A stretch of 64,000 bases of DNA from Nocardia sp. NBC_00565 (GCF_036345915.1 NZ_CP107785.1:4278001-4342000), one strand, 5' to 3'. Shown: positions 34,544-42,946, numbered from the stretch's first letter. Translations and numbers: made by a program. Notes: generated from the letters alone by a model not told the origin.

Positions 34544-35754
34544 GTTTGCCCATGACGGCGGAATTCACCGGCTGGCATGTGCTGGCCGAGTTCGGTGGTG
34601 TCGACGCGACCCTCTGCGACGACCTCGAACAACTCGAATCGGCGTTGCGCGAGTCGCTGATCGCCGCGGGCGTCACCATCTGCGATGTCGTACACAAGAA
34701 GTTCGATCCGCAGGGGGTGACTGTCCTCGCGCTGTTGTCGGAGTCTCACGCCTCGATTCACACTTATCCCGAGTCCGGCGATATCTTTATCGACGTCTTC
34801 ACCTGCGGAAGTATTGGTGCCGGCGCATCCAAGGCCGTCGAACTCCTGCGAGATAAGTTGTCCCCCAAGGACGTTCGAATGCAGGTGATCCGGCGCGGGC
34901 ACGGCTCCACCCGGATCGAGGAGCCGGTCGGCAACGGACTGACCCGCATCTGGGATCTGCACGAGGTGATCGTCGACACTCATACTCCGTTCCAGCACAT
35001 GGTGATCGCACGCACCGAGCAGGGCATCAGCCTGTTCTCCGACGACGATCGCCAGTCCACGGAGTTCTCCCAGCTGACCTATCACGAGGCGATGATGGTC
35101 CCCGCCTTCGCGTTGGCCGCGAAGCTGGACAAGGTCCTCATCATCGGTTCGGGTGAGGGTGTGGCCAGTCAGATGTCGGTCGCCGCCGGCGCGACGCTCG
35201 TCGATCACGTCGATATCGATCAGCGCGAGGTCGAACTGTGCGCCGAGCATCTGCCCTACGGCTACACCAGCGACGAGCTGGCCGCCGCCGTCGAAGGCGA
35301 GGGCCCGGTCAAGGTGCACTACGCCGACGGCTGGGACTTCCTGGCCAACGCGGCCGAGGCAGGCACCCGCTACGACGTCATCGTGATCGATCTGCCCGAT
35401 GAGCGGGTCGAGGACGCGCAGCACAACCGCCTCTACGAGTCGGAGTTCCTGTCACGATGTCGAGCCCTGTTGGCTCCCGGTGGCGTGCTGAGCGCGCAGG
35501 CCGGTTGCGCGACGATGTGGCGCAACGAAACGTTGAAGCGGTCCTGGAAGCGCTTCCACGAGCAGTTCGGCACGGTGGTGCAGTACGGCAGTGATGAGCA
35601 CGAGTGGACGTTCCTGTTCGGGTTGAACGAACGCATCGATGACCCGGTGCGGGAGATGACCGATCGGCTGGTCACGCTGCCCTACCATGCCGAAACGATC
35701 GATGCGCGAGCGCTGGTGCGTGGCGCGATCGAGCCGCACGCGTTGCGCGTGTAG
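34540..35754 (+). CDS. AdoMet decarboxylase-spermidine synthase fusion (SpeD-SpeE)
   Basis: This is a 404-residue bifunctional enzyme. Residues 1-130 are a class 1b S-adenosylmethionine decarboxylase. The self-cleavage site is Glu68-Ser69 (LLSESHASIHTYPE), and the catalytic His74 and Cys89 (DVFTCG) have the same spacing as in the Thermotoga enzyme. Residues 140-404 are an aminopropyltransferase: TYHEAMMVPAFALAA, the AdoMet-binding IIGSGEGVASQ, VDIDQREVELC, and the catalytic IDLPDERVED. Together they would convert AdoMet to the decarboxylated form and use it to make spermidine. The start may be GTG 34540 (overlapping the decarboxylase) or ATG 34552. No linker or frameshift separates the halves. 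Confidence 0.9.
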   Translation: MSLPMTAEFTGWHVLAEFGGVDATLCDDLEQLESALRESLIAAGVTICDVVHKKFDPQGVTVLALLSESHASIHTYPESGDIFIDVFTCGSIGAGASKAVELLRDKLSPKDVRMQVIRRGHGSTRIEEPVGNGLTRIWDLHEVIVDTHTPFQHMVIARTEQGISLFSDDDRQSTEFSQLTYHEAMMVPAFALAAKLDKVLIIGSGEGVASQMSVAAGATLVDHVDIDQREVELCAEHLPYGYTSDELAAAVEGEGPVKVHYADGWDFLANAAEAGTRYDVIVIDLPDERVEDAQHNRLYESEFLSRCRALLAPGGVLSAQAGCATMWRNETLKRSWKRFHEQFGTVVQYGSDEHEWTFLFGLNERIDDPVREMTDRLVTLPYHAETIDARALVRGAIEPHALRV

Positions 35755-35768
35755 TACTTGCTCCACGT

Positions 35769-35807
35769 CGAATCGCACCGGGTCCCAAGGGATTCCGGTG
35801 CGATTCG
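35769..35807 (+). terminator. 13-bp stem hairpin after the polyamine operon
   Basis: CGAATCGCACCGG (35769-35781) and CCGGTGCGATTCG (35795-35807) are perfect reverse complements with a 13-base loop, 15 bases after the fusion gene stop. The remaining intergenic sequence up to 36097 holds no convincing gene; a basic leftward frame there starts near 36033 but runs into the operon in antisense. Confidence 0.65.
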
Positions 35808-36097
35808 GCGTTGTGGGTCAGGTTGTCACGGGCGCGGGTTCGGGTTCTTCGCCGTGTGGTCCGAGGATCATTCCGGGTTTTCCAGGCGTTGCGTTCGAAC
35901 ATGCGTTGTAGTGGTGTGGCGAGGCAGGTGGTGACGAGGGTCATGAGGGCGAGGATGCGTCGTCGGGTCGACATCGGGCGGCAGGGGCATCGCGGGTGAC
36001 GGATTTGCCGGTTCAGGTATGTGATCGCCATCACTCGCGACCGAAACGCCAATGCCTGCACAGCCTTCACCGGCCGGATACGTAAAGATGGTATCTC

Positions 36098-37177
36098 GTG
36101 GTGGATTACGCGATGGTCTTCGACCGGTTCCGAGGCTCGCTGTTGGGTGGGGCGGTCGGTGACGCGCTCGGATGGCCTATCGAATTCTTGAAGCTGGATC
36201 AGATTCGCGAACGACATGGCGCCGAAGGTGTGCAGGGCTTTCTACCCCAGCATGACGCGGGCGCGCCGCAGCAGATTACCGATGACACGCAGATGACGCT
36301 GTTCACTGCGGAGGGGTTGTTGCGGTGCGTACCGAACGCTGACCCGGCGCCGGCGTTGCGGCGAGCGTATCTGCGCTGGTTACAGACCCAGCGACAGGAC
36401 GGGCCCGCACCCGAGGTCGACGGTTGGCTGGCGAGTCTGCCGTTTCTGTATGCGGCGCGGGCGCCGGGCAATGCCTGCATGTCCGGACTGAGTCAGCAGG
36501 TACGCGGATACGTCGCACCGTACCCGCTGGGTGCGCCCGGTCCGGTGAATCCGGGGTCGAAGGGATGCGGGACGGTGATGCGGTCGGCGCCGTTCGGACT
36601 GGCCGGCATGGGCCCCGATCTCGCGTTCACCGCGGCCGCGCGCGGTGCGCAGCTGACGCACGGGCATCCCACGGGATATCTCACCGCGGGTGCGTTCGCG
36701 GCGTTGATCGATCGTGTGGCGAACGGTGTCGAGCTGTCGATTGCGGTGCGGCAGAGCATTGCGCAGCTCGCGACGTTCCCGGCCAGTGCGCAGGCGGTTG
36801 CGGCGCTGACCCGAGCTGTCGAGTTGGCCGAGCAGCCGGCCGATGCCGAACGGGTCGAGCAGGTCGGCGCCGGGTGGGTCGCCGAGGAATGCCTGGCCGT
36901 CGCGGTCTACTGCGCCCTGTACGCGGCGCGGACCGGCGATGTGCGCACGGCGCTGCTGCTGTCGGTGAACCATTCCGGTGATTCCGATTCCACCGGTGCC
37001 GTGACCGGCAACCTGATCGGCGCCTGCCACGGTCTGTCCGGGTTGCCGATGGATTGGGTGGCCGGGGTCGAGGGGCGCGGTGTGCTGGTCCGGGTCGCCG
37101 ATGACCTCGTCATGAACTACGTGCTCGGCGACCGGTCGGCACTGGGTGACCGGTACCCGTTCGATGAGGGGCTGTGA
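36098..37177 (+). CDS. ADP-ribosylglycohydrolase (DraG-like)
   Basis: This is a 359-residue all-helical hydrolase. The family motifs are in order: FRGSLLGGAVGDALGWPIEF at the N-terminus, TDDTQMTLFTAEGLL with the metal-binding Asp pair, a central GSKGCGTVMRSAPFG, and NHSGDSDSTGAVTGNLIGA with the C-terminal metal ligands. Such enzymes use two Mg ions to remove ADP-ribose from proteins, nucleic acids or small molecules. The gene stands alone, with no visible ADP-ribosyltransferase nearby, so the target is unknown. GTG start. Confidence 0.9.
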   Translation: MVDYAMVFDRFRGSLLGGAVGDALGWPIEFLKLDQIRERHGAEGVQGFLPQHDAGAPQQITDDTQMTLFTAEGLLRCVPNADPAPALRRAYLRWLQTQRQDGPAPEVDGWLASLPFLYAARAPGNACMSGLSQQVRGYVAPYPLGAPGPVNPGSKGCGTVMRSAPFGLAGMGPDLAFTAAARGAQLTHGHPTGYLTAGAFAALIDRVANGVELSIAVRQSIAQLATFPASAQAVAALTRAVELAEQPADAERVEQVGAGWVAEECLAVAVYCALYAARTGDVRTALLLSVNHSGDSDSTGAVTGNLIGACHGLSGLPMDWVAGVEGRGVLVRVADDLVMNYVLGDRSALGDRYPFDEGL

Positions 37178-37211
37178 GACGCCGCGCGTTGGTTCTCAGT
37201 GTCGGAATGCG

Positions 37212-37601
37212 CTAGAAGCCGCAGGCGGAGTCGACGGCGGACATGGCGCTGGTGAATGTCGAATCGCTGATCACGGTCTGACGGTCGGTATCTGCCACCG
37301 CGGCCAGCCGGTTCAGCTGCGTCACCGCATCATTGAGCGCGGTCTTCACGCGGCCTTCATCGACGTTGGCCTGGGCGTCGGCGAACTTCGCGGTGAGTTC
37401 GGCCCAGTGTGGCTTCGACTGCGCCAGTGCGGTGACGTTGGAGCTGTCGATGGCGCCGACGGCGGCGCTGAAGTCGTCGATCGCGGTGCTGACCGTCGCG
37501 CAGGTGGCGGTTTCACTGACCGCGGTTGCCGGGCCCGCGACCGCGATGCCTGTCCCGATCACGCCGATCAGCGCCGCCATCGTGAAAATTCCGCCGCGCA
37601 T
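37212..37601 (-). CDS. small secreted protein, function unknown
   Basis: This is a 129-residue protein with a Sec signal peptide (MRGGIFTMAALIGVIGTGIAVAG, likely cut after GPATA). The mature part is about 100 residues, mostly helical, rich in Ala/Asp/Thr, with one Cys near its start (TATCATV) and one near its end (DSACGF) that could form a disulphide. The length and two-Cys pattern resemble mycobacterial haem-binding-type secreted proteins, but no haem motif is clear. It is convergent with the ADP-ribosylglycohydrolase. Confidence 0.72.
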   Translation of the reverse strand: MRGGIFTMAALIGVIGTGIAVAGPATAVSETATCATVSTAIDDFSAAVGAIDSSNVTALAQSKPHWAELTAKFADAQANVDEGRVKTALNDAVTQLNRLAAVADTDRQTVISDSTFTSAMSAVDSACGF

Positions 37602-37691
37602 GTGAAATCCGCCTTCCTGCTGTGTTGGCCAGCAAGTTGTACCAGCGTGCCCACGACGGCGGCAACACCGGGCACCAACACGGTGCCGGGC

Positions 37692-37892
37692 CTATGACTG
37701 CTTGCGCCAGTCCTCGACGTTCATCCCGCCGACACCCCAATCCGTCAGCGCGACTTCATCGATCACCACGAACGTCGTCGCTGGATCCTTTCCGAGCACA
37801 TCGCGCAGCAGATCGGTTACTCCCTTGATCAACTGGGTCTTCTGTTCGCGAGTGACACCCTCGTCGGTGACTTTGATGTTGACGTAAGGCAT
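37692..37892 (-). CDS. 4-oxalocrotonate tautomerase family protein
   Basis: This is a 66-residue tautomerase. After removal of Met the N-terminus is Pro (MPYVNIKVT), the catalytic base of the family; the later helix (REQKTQLIKGVTDLLRDVL) and strand (TTFVVIDEV) follow the 4-OT fold. It would tautomerise an enol or keto acid. Its ATG overlaps the stop of the SDR upstream by one base (TAATG), so the two are co-translated and may act on the same substrate. Confidence 0.85.
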   Translation of the reverse strand: MPYVNIKVTDEGVTREQKTQLIKGVTDLLRDVLGKDPATTFVVIDEVALTDWGVGGMNVEDWRKQS

Positions 37893-38632
37893 TACGCGGT
37901 CCTGCCCGAGATGAATCCGCCGTCGACGGGGAGAATGTGGCCGGTGGTGAAGGTGGCGTCCGCGAGATACAGCACTGCCGCGGTGGTTTCGCTCACCTCG
38001 CCGATGCGATTGAGCAAAGCCAGTCCGCTGGAGGCGGTTTCGTCGCCGTCGCCGAACAGTGGCGTGCGAATGATGCCCGGGGCAACGGCATTCACGCGTA
38101 TCCCGTCCGCCGCGAGCTCCGCCGCCAGGCTCGTTGTCAGCGCGTGCACGCCGCCCTTGCTGACCAGCGCCGCGGACGCCGGCAGGCCCGCCAGAGCGTG
38201 ATTGATCAGCACCGTTCCGATATTCACAATGCTGCCACCGGTTTTCTGGACCCGCAGCCGCCGGACGACGGCCTGCGTGGTGAAGTAGGTCCCCTTCAGG
38301 TTGCCGTTGAGGTAGCTGTCGAGATCGGACTCGGTGACATCGACGAAAGGCTTGGCTCCGAAGATCCCCGCGTTGTTCACCAGCACGTCCACCCGGCCGA
38401 AACGTTCGACCGCGAGGCGGACCAGCTCGGTTCCCGTTGCGGGCGAACCGATATCACCGACGCAGACGGCGATCCGGTCCGGCACGCCCAGCGCGTCCGC
38501 CACCGCCGCGAGCTTGTCCGCATCTCGCCCGTTCAGCACCACGTTGTCGCCGCGCTCCACGAAGGCCCGGGCGATATCACGTCCGATCCCGCTGGAAGAT
38601 CCGGTCACGATGACCGTCTTTGCGCTGATCAT
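37892..38632 (-). CDS. SDR family protein lacking the catalytic Tyr
   Basis: This is a 246-residue SDR fold. The cofactor motif TGSSSGIGRDIA and the NNAG motif (DVLVNNAGIF) are intact. In the usual Ser/Tyr-x3-Lys region it reads GLPASAALVSKGG: the Lys remains, but the residue four before it is Ala instead of Tyr, and the position of the catalytic Ser is Thr (NIGTVLIN). It can bind NAD(P), but its catalysis must differ or be lost. It forms an operon with the tautomerase, and its promoter carries the same palindrome as the neighbouring TetR gene, so that TetR probably controls it. Confidence 0.88.
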   Translation of the reverse strand: MISAKTVIVTGSSSGIGRDIARAFVERGDNVVLNGRDADKLAAVADALGVPDRIAVCVGDIGSPATGTELVRLAVERFGRVDVLVNNAGIFGAKPFVDVTESDLDSYLNGNLKGTYFTTQAVVRRLRVQKTGGSIVNIGTVLINHALAGLPASAALVSKGGVHALTTSLAAELAADGIRVNAVAPGIIRTPLFGDGDETASSGLALLNRIGEVSETTAAVLYLADATFTTGHILPVDGGFISGRTA

Positions 38633-38662
38633 TTCTCTCTCCTCCTAGTGATACTTCTCGAT

Positions 38663-38674
38663 ACGACCGGTCGT
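38663..38674. promoter_or_regulatory. TetR operator in front of the SDR/tautomerase operon
   Basis: ACGACCGGTCGT is a perfect 12-bp palindrome, 30 bases upstream of the SDR start. The same core with one difference, plus the flanking TCT(C/T)GGAATGG, recurs at 39315 before the TetR gene. The GACCGGTC core resembles sites of TetR proteins of the NemR type. Confidence 0.65.
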
Positions 38675-38712
38675 CTCGGAATGGGTATGCGACTACTGAA
38701 AGAAACAACAGC

Positions 38713-39303
38713 TCAGATCCGGAAGTAATCGTCGAGCAGTCGGCGCAGACACTTGTGCAGCGGCTCGAGCGAGCGCTCGATCTTCATTCGGATCACCGCT
38801 CCCTCCCACGACTCCAGCAGCAGATCGGCCAGATCGGTGGCGTCGATATCGTCGCGAATCGTGCCGAGTTCCTGTGCCCGGCGCAATGCCACCGCCACCC
38901 CGTCACGCCAGGAATGCCAGGCTCCGGCCAGGGATTCGCGGAGCACCTCACTCCCCTCGAGCTCACCGCCGAGGTTCGCGATCAGGCACCCACCGGTGAA
39001 CTCCGCCTGCACGAAGTCGTCCATCAGCCGCGCGAAGAACACTCGCAATCCGGCGACCGGATCCGCCGACGACCCGAGTGCCTCGGCCAAATTCCGCTGT
39101 ACGCACAGCGAATGGTGGTCGATGATCGCGCGGCCGAAGTTCTCCTTGCTGTCGAAGTAGTTGTAGAACGACCCCTTCGGCACTCCCACCGCATCCAGCA
39201 CCTGCTTGATCCCGGTCCCGTGGTAGCCGTGCGTCAGGAATCCGGCAGCACCCTGCTCCACCAGAAGCTGCCGAGTGTCGTCACTGCGTCGCGGTCGCGC
39301 CAT
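38713..39303 (-). CDS. TetR family regulator (NemR/AcuR-like)
   Basis: This is a 196-residue regulator. The DNA-binding part is RSDDTRQLLVEQGAAGFLTHG, then GIKQVLDAVGVPKGSFYNYF. The ligand domain contains GCLIANLGGEL, a feature of the subgroup related to NemR and AcuR, which sense electrophiles such as quinones, aldehydes or acrylate. In this sequence the Cys of GCLIANLG is conserved and could act in sensing. The start is ATG 39303. Operators lie in its own promoter and before the SDR, so it is likely a local repressor. Confidence 0.88.
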   Translation of the reverse strand: MARPRRSDDTRQLLVEQGAAGFLTHGYHGTGIKQVLDAVGVPKGSFYNYFDSKENFGRAIIDHHSLCVQRNLAEALGSSADPVAGLRVFFARLMDDFVQAEFTGGCLIANLGGELEGSEVLRESLAGAWHSWRDGVAVALRRAQELGTIRDDIDATDLADLLLESWEGAVIRMKIERSLEPLHKCLRRLLDDYFRI

Positions 39304-39314
39304 GGGATTAATAT

Positions 39315-39326
39315 ATGACCGGTCGT
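39315..39326. promoter_or_regulatory. TetR operator in front of its own gene
   Basis: ATGACCGGTCGT here matches the palindrome at 38663 in 11 of 12 positions and continues with CTTGGAATGG against CTCGGAATGG there. It lies 12 bases upstream of the TetR start, in a position to block transcription. Confidence 0.65.
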
Positions 39327-39349
39327 CTTGGAATGGCAAATCGAGGCCC

Positions 39350-39757
39350 TCAGAGCTGCCGCCGCCATTGCGCGCACCGCAGCACGAACGCACCCAAGTG
39401 CTCGGCCGCGAAGCGATCGGCATGCCAATCATCCTGCGCGACAACCGAAGTCCACACATACGTCATAACGGAATCCGAGCCGAGCGCGACCTCACGCAAC
39501 TCGTACTCGTCATCCTCGAACGCGTCGAGCACTGCCAACTCCCCCGCATCGAGCCCGGTCAGCACCACTCCCCGCGCCACCCCACCCGCGGCGGGCACCA
39601 ACCCCGGATACACCTGCCCCGGCAACGCCGCCACCCGCCAGCCGGTCAGTTCCGCGGCGACCAACTCCGGACACCGCCCGATCAACTCGACCAAAACCTC
39701 GGGAAATTGCAGCGTCCCGTACACGAACAACCGATCGGCATCCCTGGAACTGTCCAC
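39350..39757 (-). CDS. gamma-glutamylcyclotransferase family (AIG2-like) protein
   Basis: This is a 135-residue protein of the GGCT-like fold. The substrate-binding FVYGTLQFPEVL lies at the N-terminus, VARGVVLTGLDAGELAVLDAFED in the middle, and the catalytic-type Glu is in DAFEDDEYE. Such enzymes release 5-oxoproline from gamma-glutamyl amino acids or related compounds, though many AIG2-like proteins have no proven activity. It lies 46 bases upstream of the TetR start and is read in the same direction. Confidence 0.85.
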   Translation of the reverse strand: MDSSRDADRLFVYGTLQFPEVLVELIGRCPELVAAELTGWRVAALPGQVYPGLVPAAGGVARGVVLTGLDAGELAVLDAFEDDEYELREVALGSDSVMTYVWTSVVAQDDWHADRFAAEHLGAFVLRCAQWRRQL

Positions 39758-39834
39758 CAGCGGAGATTACGCCGCAGAGCACGCGGATCGCGGCTACCGG
39801 GAAACCGCACCGGCATGGACCGTCGACTCCCCTT

Positions 39835-40707
39835 TCAACACGCACCCACAGCCTCCGGGGCCCGGAACGCGTCGATATTCCGTACGCACCACTGTTCGAA
39901 ACTGACCGGGTCTCTCCCGAGCAGTTGCCGGACCGTGTCGGTACGGAATCCGATCGTGTCGGCGCGCATCATCGAGAACCATTCGATGATCGCCGCGGCG
40001 AGCGCGGGTGGCGCACCACCCGGATAGCGGGACTGCAGCGCCTGCTCCGGCGTGGCCGCCTCGCGAATCTTGATATCAGCGCCGATGACCCGGCTGATCG
40101 TCGCGACTTGCTCTGCGATAGTGCAGGTTTCGGTACCGGTGAGGTGGTAGACCCGTCCTTGGTGCCCGGGTTCGATGAGGGCGGCCGCCGCCACCGCCGC
40201 GATATCGGCCGGGTCGATCGGGGCGTAGCGACCGGGTCCGGTGGGATCCAGCACTTCCCCGCCGGCGCGGATGACGGGCGCCCACTCGAGGGCGTTGGTC
40301 ATGTAGCCACCGGGCCGCAGCACGGTCACCGGAATACCCGAGCCCGCCACCACTTGTTCGCGCTCGTGATGCCAACGGCCCATGGCGGGCATGGGATCGA
40401 TCGCCGCGTGAAACGACGACAGCTGCACGATGTGACCGATACCGGCCGCTCGCGCCGCGGCCACCGCGGCGACGGCGTGGTCCAGGCCGATGCCGGGCAC
40501 CAGCAGGAACAGCGCGTCGGCACCGTCGAAGGCGGCGCCGAGGGTTGCCGGATCATCCAGATTCCCGACCACCCGTTCGGCCCGCTCGGGCAGCCCGACG
40601 GCGCGTGCCGGATCCCGCACGAGCACACGGAATTCCGCGTTCCTTGCCGCCAGCTCTCGCACGAGTTCACGACCGACATTTCCGGTGGCTCCGGTGACGA
40701 CTATCAT
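39835..40707 (-). CDS. NmrA-like NAD(P)-binding oxidoreductase
   Basis: This is a protein of about 290 residues of the atypical SDR (NmrA/SDR_a5) group. The cofactor motif MIVVTGATGNVGREL lies at the N-terminus, FRVLVRDP follows, then HIVQLSSFHA and YHLTGTETCTIAEQVATIS. Some members reduce quinones (QorB type), others only sense NADP. ATG 40707 is chosen because GGGAGAT precedes it; TTG 40719 is in frame. It is divergent from a MarR gene with two matching operators between them. Confidence 0.86.
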   Translation of the reverse strand: MIVVTGATGNVGRELVRELAARNAEFRVLVRDPARAVGLPERAERVVGNLDDPATLGAAFDGADALFLLVPGIGLDHAVAAVAAARAAGIGHIVQLSSFHAAIDPMPAMGRWHHEREQVVAGSGIPVTVLRPGGYMTNALEWAPVIRAGGEVLDPTGPGRYAPIDPADIAAVAAAALIEPGHQGRVYHLTGTETCTIAEQVATISRVIGADIKIREAATPEQALQSRYPGGAPPALAAAIIEWFSMMRADTIGFRTDTVRQLLGRDPVSFEQWCVRNIDAFRAPEAVGAC

Positions 40708-40720
40708 CAGATCTCCCAAT

Positions 40721-40760
40721 CGTTAGCCGACTAACGAAAGAGAACGTTAGACGGCTAACG
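40721..40760. promoter_or_regulatory. two MarR boxes between divergent genes
   Basis: CGTTAGCCGACTAACG (40721-40736) and CGTTAGACGGCTAACG (40745-40760) are two nearly identical inverted repeats with CGTTAG/CTAACG arms. One is next to the oxidoreductase start and the other 32 bases from the MarR start, so one regulator can act on both promoters. Confidence 0.8.
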
Positions 40761-40791
40761 ATCAGTCGTCAATGGATCCACGGAGGCCGAC

Positions 40792-41235
40792 TTGCCCGAG
40801 TTCCTCGACCTACACGGCCGCGGCTCCAAGGTGCTGCGCGCCCTGGCTGACCGCGAAATGCGCACGTATGGACTGCATCTGGGCCAGAACTACGTCCTGG
40901 CCGCGCTCTGGGAGCAGGACGGCCGCACGCCAGGTGAGGTCGCGGCGGCACTGAACGTCACCACCCCCACGGTCGTGAAGATGGCCACCCGCATGACCGC
41001 GGCCGACCTGCTCGTGCGCCGCCGCGACGAACACGACAACCGGCTCGTCCGTCTCTGGCTCACCGACAAGGGCCGCGCCCTGCAGCAACCGGTCGAGGCG
41101 CAACGACAAGCCCTGGAGGACAAGGTGACCGCGGATCTCACCCCCACTGAACGCCGCCACCTGATTTCCGCCCTGCACAAGATCCACCGCACCGCGACCG
41201 AACTGCTCGGCGAACCCGTCGACCCCCTGCTCTAA
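40792..41235 (+). CDS. MarR family transcriptional regulator
   Basis: This is a 147-residue winged helix regulator. The recognition region is TPGEVAAALNVTTPTVVKMATRM, followed by the wing DLLVRRRDEHDNRLVRLWLTDKG. The dimerisation helices are at both ends. The start is TTG 40792, supported by GGAGG six bases upstream; no ATG is available in frame. It very probably represses the divergent NmrA-like oxidoreductase and itself through the twin CGTTAG palindromes. Family members respond to phenolic compounds or oxidants. Confidence 0.87.
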   Translation: MPEFLDLHGRGSKVLRALADREMRTYGLHLGQNYVLAALWEQDGRTPGEVAAALNVTTPTVVKMATRMTAADLLVRRRDEHDNRLVRLWLTDKGRALQQPVEAQRQALEDKVTADLTPTERRHLISALHKIHRTATELLGEPVDPLL

Positions 41236-41329
41236 CCCGAAGGCCACACCCGCCGAGTAGACGCGAAACCGGCCGGCGCCGACTCCACTCGCACAGTCGT
41301 GGTGACCATAGGGCCGCGCGAAGATCGCC

Positions 41330-42244
41330 CTATTGCGCGCCGGGGCGTTGGGATCGAATGATTTCGGCGAGGCGTTCGTAGTCTTCGGCACGGGCAGTGG
41401 ACGCACGGAAGACCAGACCGAGGGTGCGTCCCGGAGCCGGGGCGGCGAAATGTGCGGTTTCCAGTGTGCCACGGGCAGTTTCGGCCGCAACCGCCATCTC
41501 AGGGATGAGCGTGACGCCGAGACCGCCTGCGACGCACTGAACTACGGTCGCCAGCGAGGCGGCGCGGGTGTCGCCGACCGCGCCAGGGTGCGCATCGGCC
41601 GAGCGGCAGAATTCGAGGGTCTGATCGCGCAGGCAGTGTCCCTCGTCGAGCAGTAGCAGCGGGAGCGCATCGAGGGTGGCCGGGGCGATATCGGTGCGCC
41701 CGGCCAGCTCGTGGCCGCGCGGCATCACCAGCACGAATTCCTCGGCATACAAAGGGATCTCGACTAAGCCGGGAGCCTCGGTCGGCAAGGCGAGCAGCGC
41801 CACATCCAGTACCCCCGTGCGCAAACCCTCCAGAAGACGGGCGGTTTGGTCTTCGATCACCTGAGGAATCAAGGCGGGCAACACCTTGCGCAATTCGGGC
41901 AGCAGACCCGGCAGCACATAGGGAGCAACCGTCGGAATGATACCCATCCGCAGAGTGCCGCCCAGGCCGTCGCCGGTGGCCGAGGCGACGAACCTATGGG
42001 CCGCCTCGAGGGTCGCCATCGCCTGCGGCAGCAGCCGCATACCGGCGGCGGTGACGAGCACCCGACGGGTGCTGCGTTCGATCAACTGCAGTCCGAGCCC
42101 GTGTTCCAATGCGGCCAGTGCCTGCGATAACGTGGGCTGGCTCACACTGAGCCTGGCTGCCGCGGTGCCGAAGTGGCGGTACTCCGCAATCGCTACGAAC
42201 GCACGCAGCTGCGACAGGGTCGGCTGATAAGTCTGATCAGTCAC
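41330..42244 (-). CDS. oxyR: peroxide-sensing LysR regulator OxyR
   Basis: This is a LysR-type activator of about 304 residues. The N-terminal winged helix reads [20 protein letters not shown], then [16 protein letters not shown]. The sensor domain contains [14 protein letters not shown], the two redox Cys that form the disulphide when H2O2 is present. The gene is intact, unlike the broken oxyR of M. tuberculosis. It is divergent from ahpC, with an ATCAG/CTGAT operator between them, and would activate ahpC-ahpD. GTG 42244 was chosen because homologues begin TDxTYQPT; GTG 42271 is in frame. Confidence 0.93.
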   Translation of the reverse strand: MTDQTYQPTLSQLRAFVAIAEYRHFGTAAARLSVSQPTLSQALAALEHGLGLQLIERSTRRVLVTAAGMRLLPQAMATLEAAHRFVASATGDGLGGTLRMGIIPTVAPYVLPGLLPELRKVLPALIPQVIEDQTARLLEGLRTGVLDVALLALPTEAPGLVEIPLYAEEFVLVMPRGHELAGRTDIAPATLDALPLLLLDEGHCLRDQTLEFCRSADAHPGAVGDTRAASLATVVQCVAGGLGVTLIPEMAVAAETARGTLETAHFAAPAPGRTLGLVFRASTARAEDYERLAEIIRSQRPGAQ

Positions 42245-42248
42245 GCCT

Positions 42249-42268
42249 ATCAGTGTAGTGCGACTGAT
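42249..42268. promoter_or_regulatory. probable OxyR binding site
   Basis: ATCAG (42249-42253) and CTGAT (42264-42268) form a LysR-type dyad in the oxyR-ahpC interval, with a further CTGATCAG at 42233-42240. Positions just upstream of oxyR and about 90 bases before ahpC fit autoregulation and activation of ahpC. Confidence 0.6.
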
Positions 42269-42358
42269 CACGTTTACCTTTCACCGGCCTTTGGGCAAGA
42301 TCACCAATGAGCTTTTCGATCCACTCGCTCTAGCAACCCGACTGACGAGGAGACAAGC

Positions 42359-42946
42359 ATGGCTTTGCTGACCATCGGCGACCAGTTCCCGGCATACAAC
42401 CTCACCGCGGTGATCGGCGGTGACCTGTCGAAGGTCGACGCTCAGCAGCCTGACGATTACTTCACCCAGATCACCTCCGACGACCACGCGGGCAACTGGC
42501 GCATCGTCTTCTTCTGGCCCAAGGACTTCACCTTCGTGTGCCCGACCGAGATCGCCGCCTTCGGCAAGCTCAACGAGGAGTTCGCCGACCGCGACGCGCA
42601 GGTGCTCGGCGCCTCGGTCGACAACGAGTTCGTGCACTTCCAGTGGCGTGCCCAGCACGAGGATCTCAAGACCCTCCCATTCCCGATACTCAGCGACCTC
42701 AAGCGTGAATTGGCCTCCGCCACCGGTGTTCTCAACGCCGACGGCGTCGCCGACCGCGCCACCTTCATCATCGACCCGAACAACGAGATCCAGTTCGTCT
42801 CGGTGACCGCCGGTTCGGTCGGCCGCAACGTCGACGAGGTGCTGCGCGTGCTCGACGCACTGCAGTCCGATGAGCTGTGCGCCTGCAACTGGAAGAAGGG
42901 CGACCCGACCATCAACGCGGGCGAACTGCTCGCCGCGAGCGTCTGA
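42359..42946 (+). CDS. ahpC: alkyl hydroperoxide reductase, peroxiredoxin subunit
   Basis: This is a 195-residue 2-Cys peroxiredoxin. The peroxidatic Cys61 lies in DFTFVCPTE. At the C-terminus are Cys174 and Cys176 (ELCACNWKKG), as in mycobacterial AhpC, which uses three cysteines. It reduces hydrogen peroxide, organic peroxides and peroxynitrite in the cytoplasm. ahpD follows 50 bases later and supplies the electrons. Expression is expected from the OxyR-controlled promoter upstream. Confidence 0.96.
   Translation: MALLTIGDQFPAYNLTAVIGGDLSKVDAQQPDDYFTQITSDDHAGNWRIVFFWPKDFTFVCPTEIAAFGKLNEEFADRDAQVLGASVDNEFVHFQWRAQHEDLKTLPFPILSDLKRELASATGVLNADGVADRATFIIDPNNEIQFVSVTAGSVGRNVDEVLRVLDALQSDELCACNWKKGDPTINAGELLAASV

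Noticed and set aside
35672-36033. Possible small basic protein leftward between the polyamine fusion and the ADP-ribosylglycohydrolase
   Set aside because: It runs into the fusion gene in antisense and through its terminator hairpin, with no ribosome-binding site; coding character is weak.
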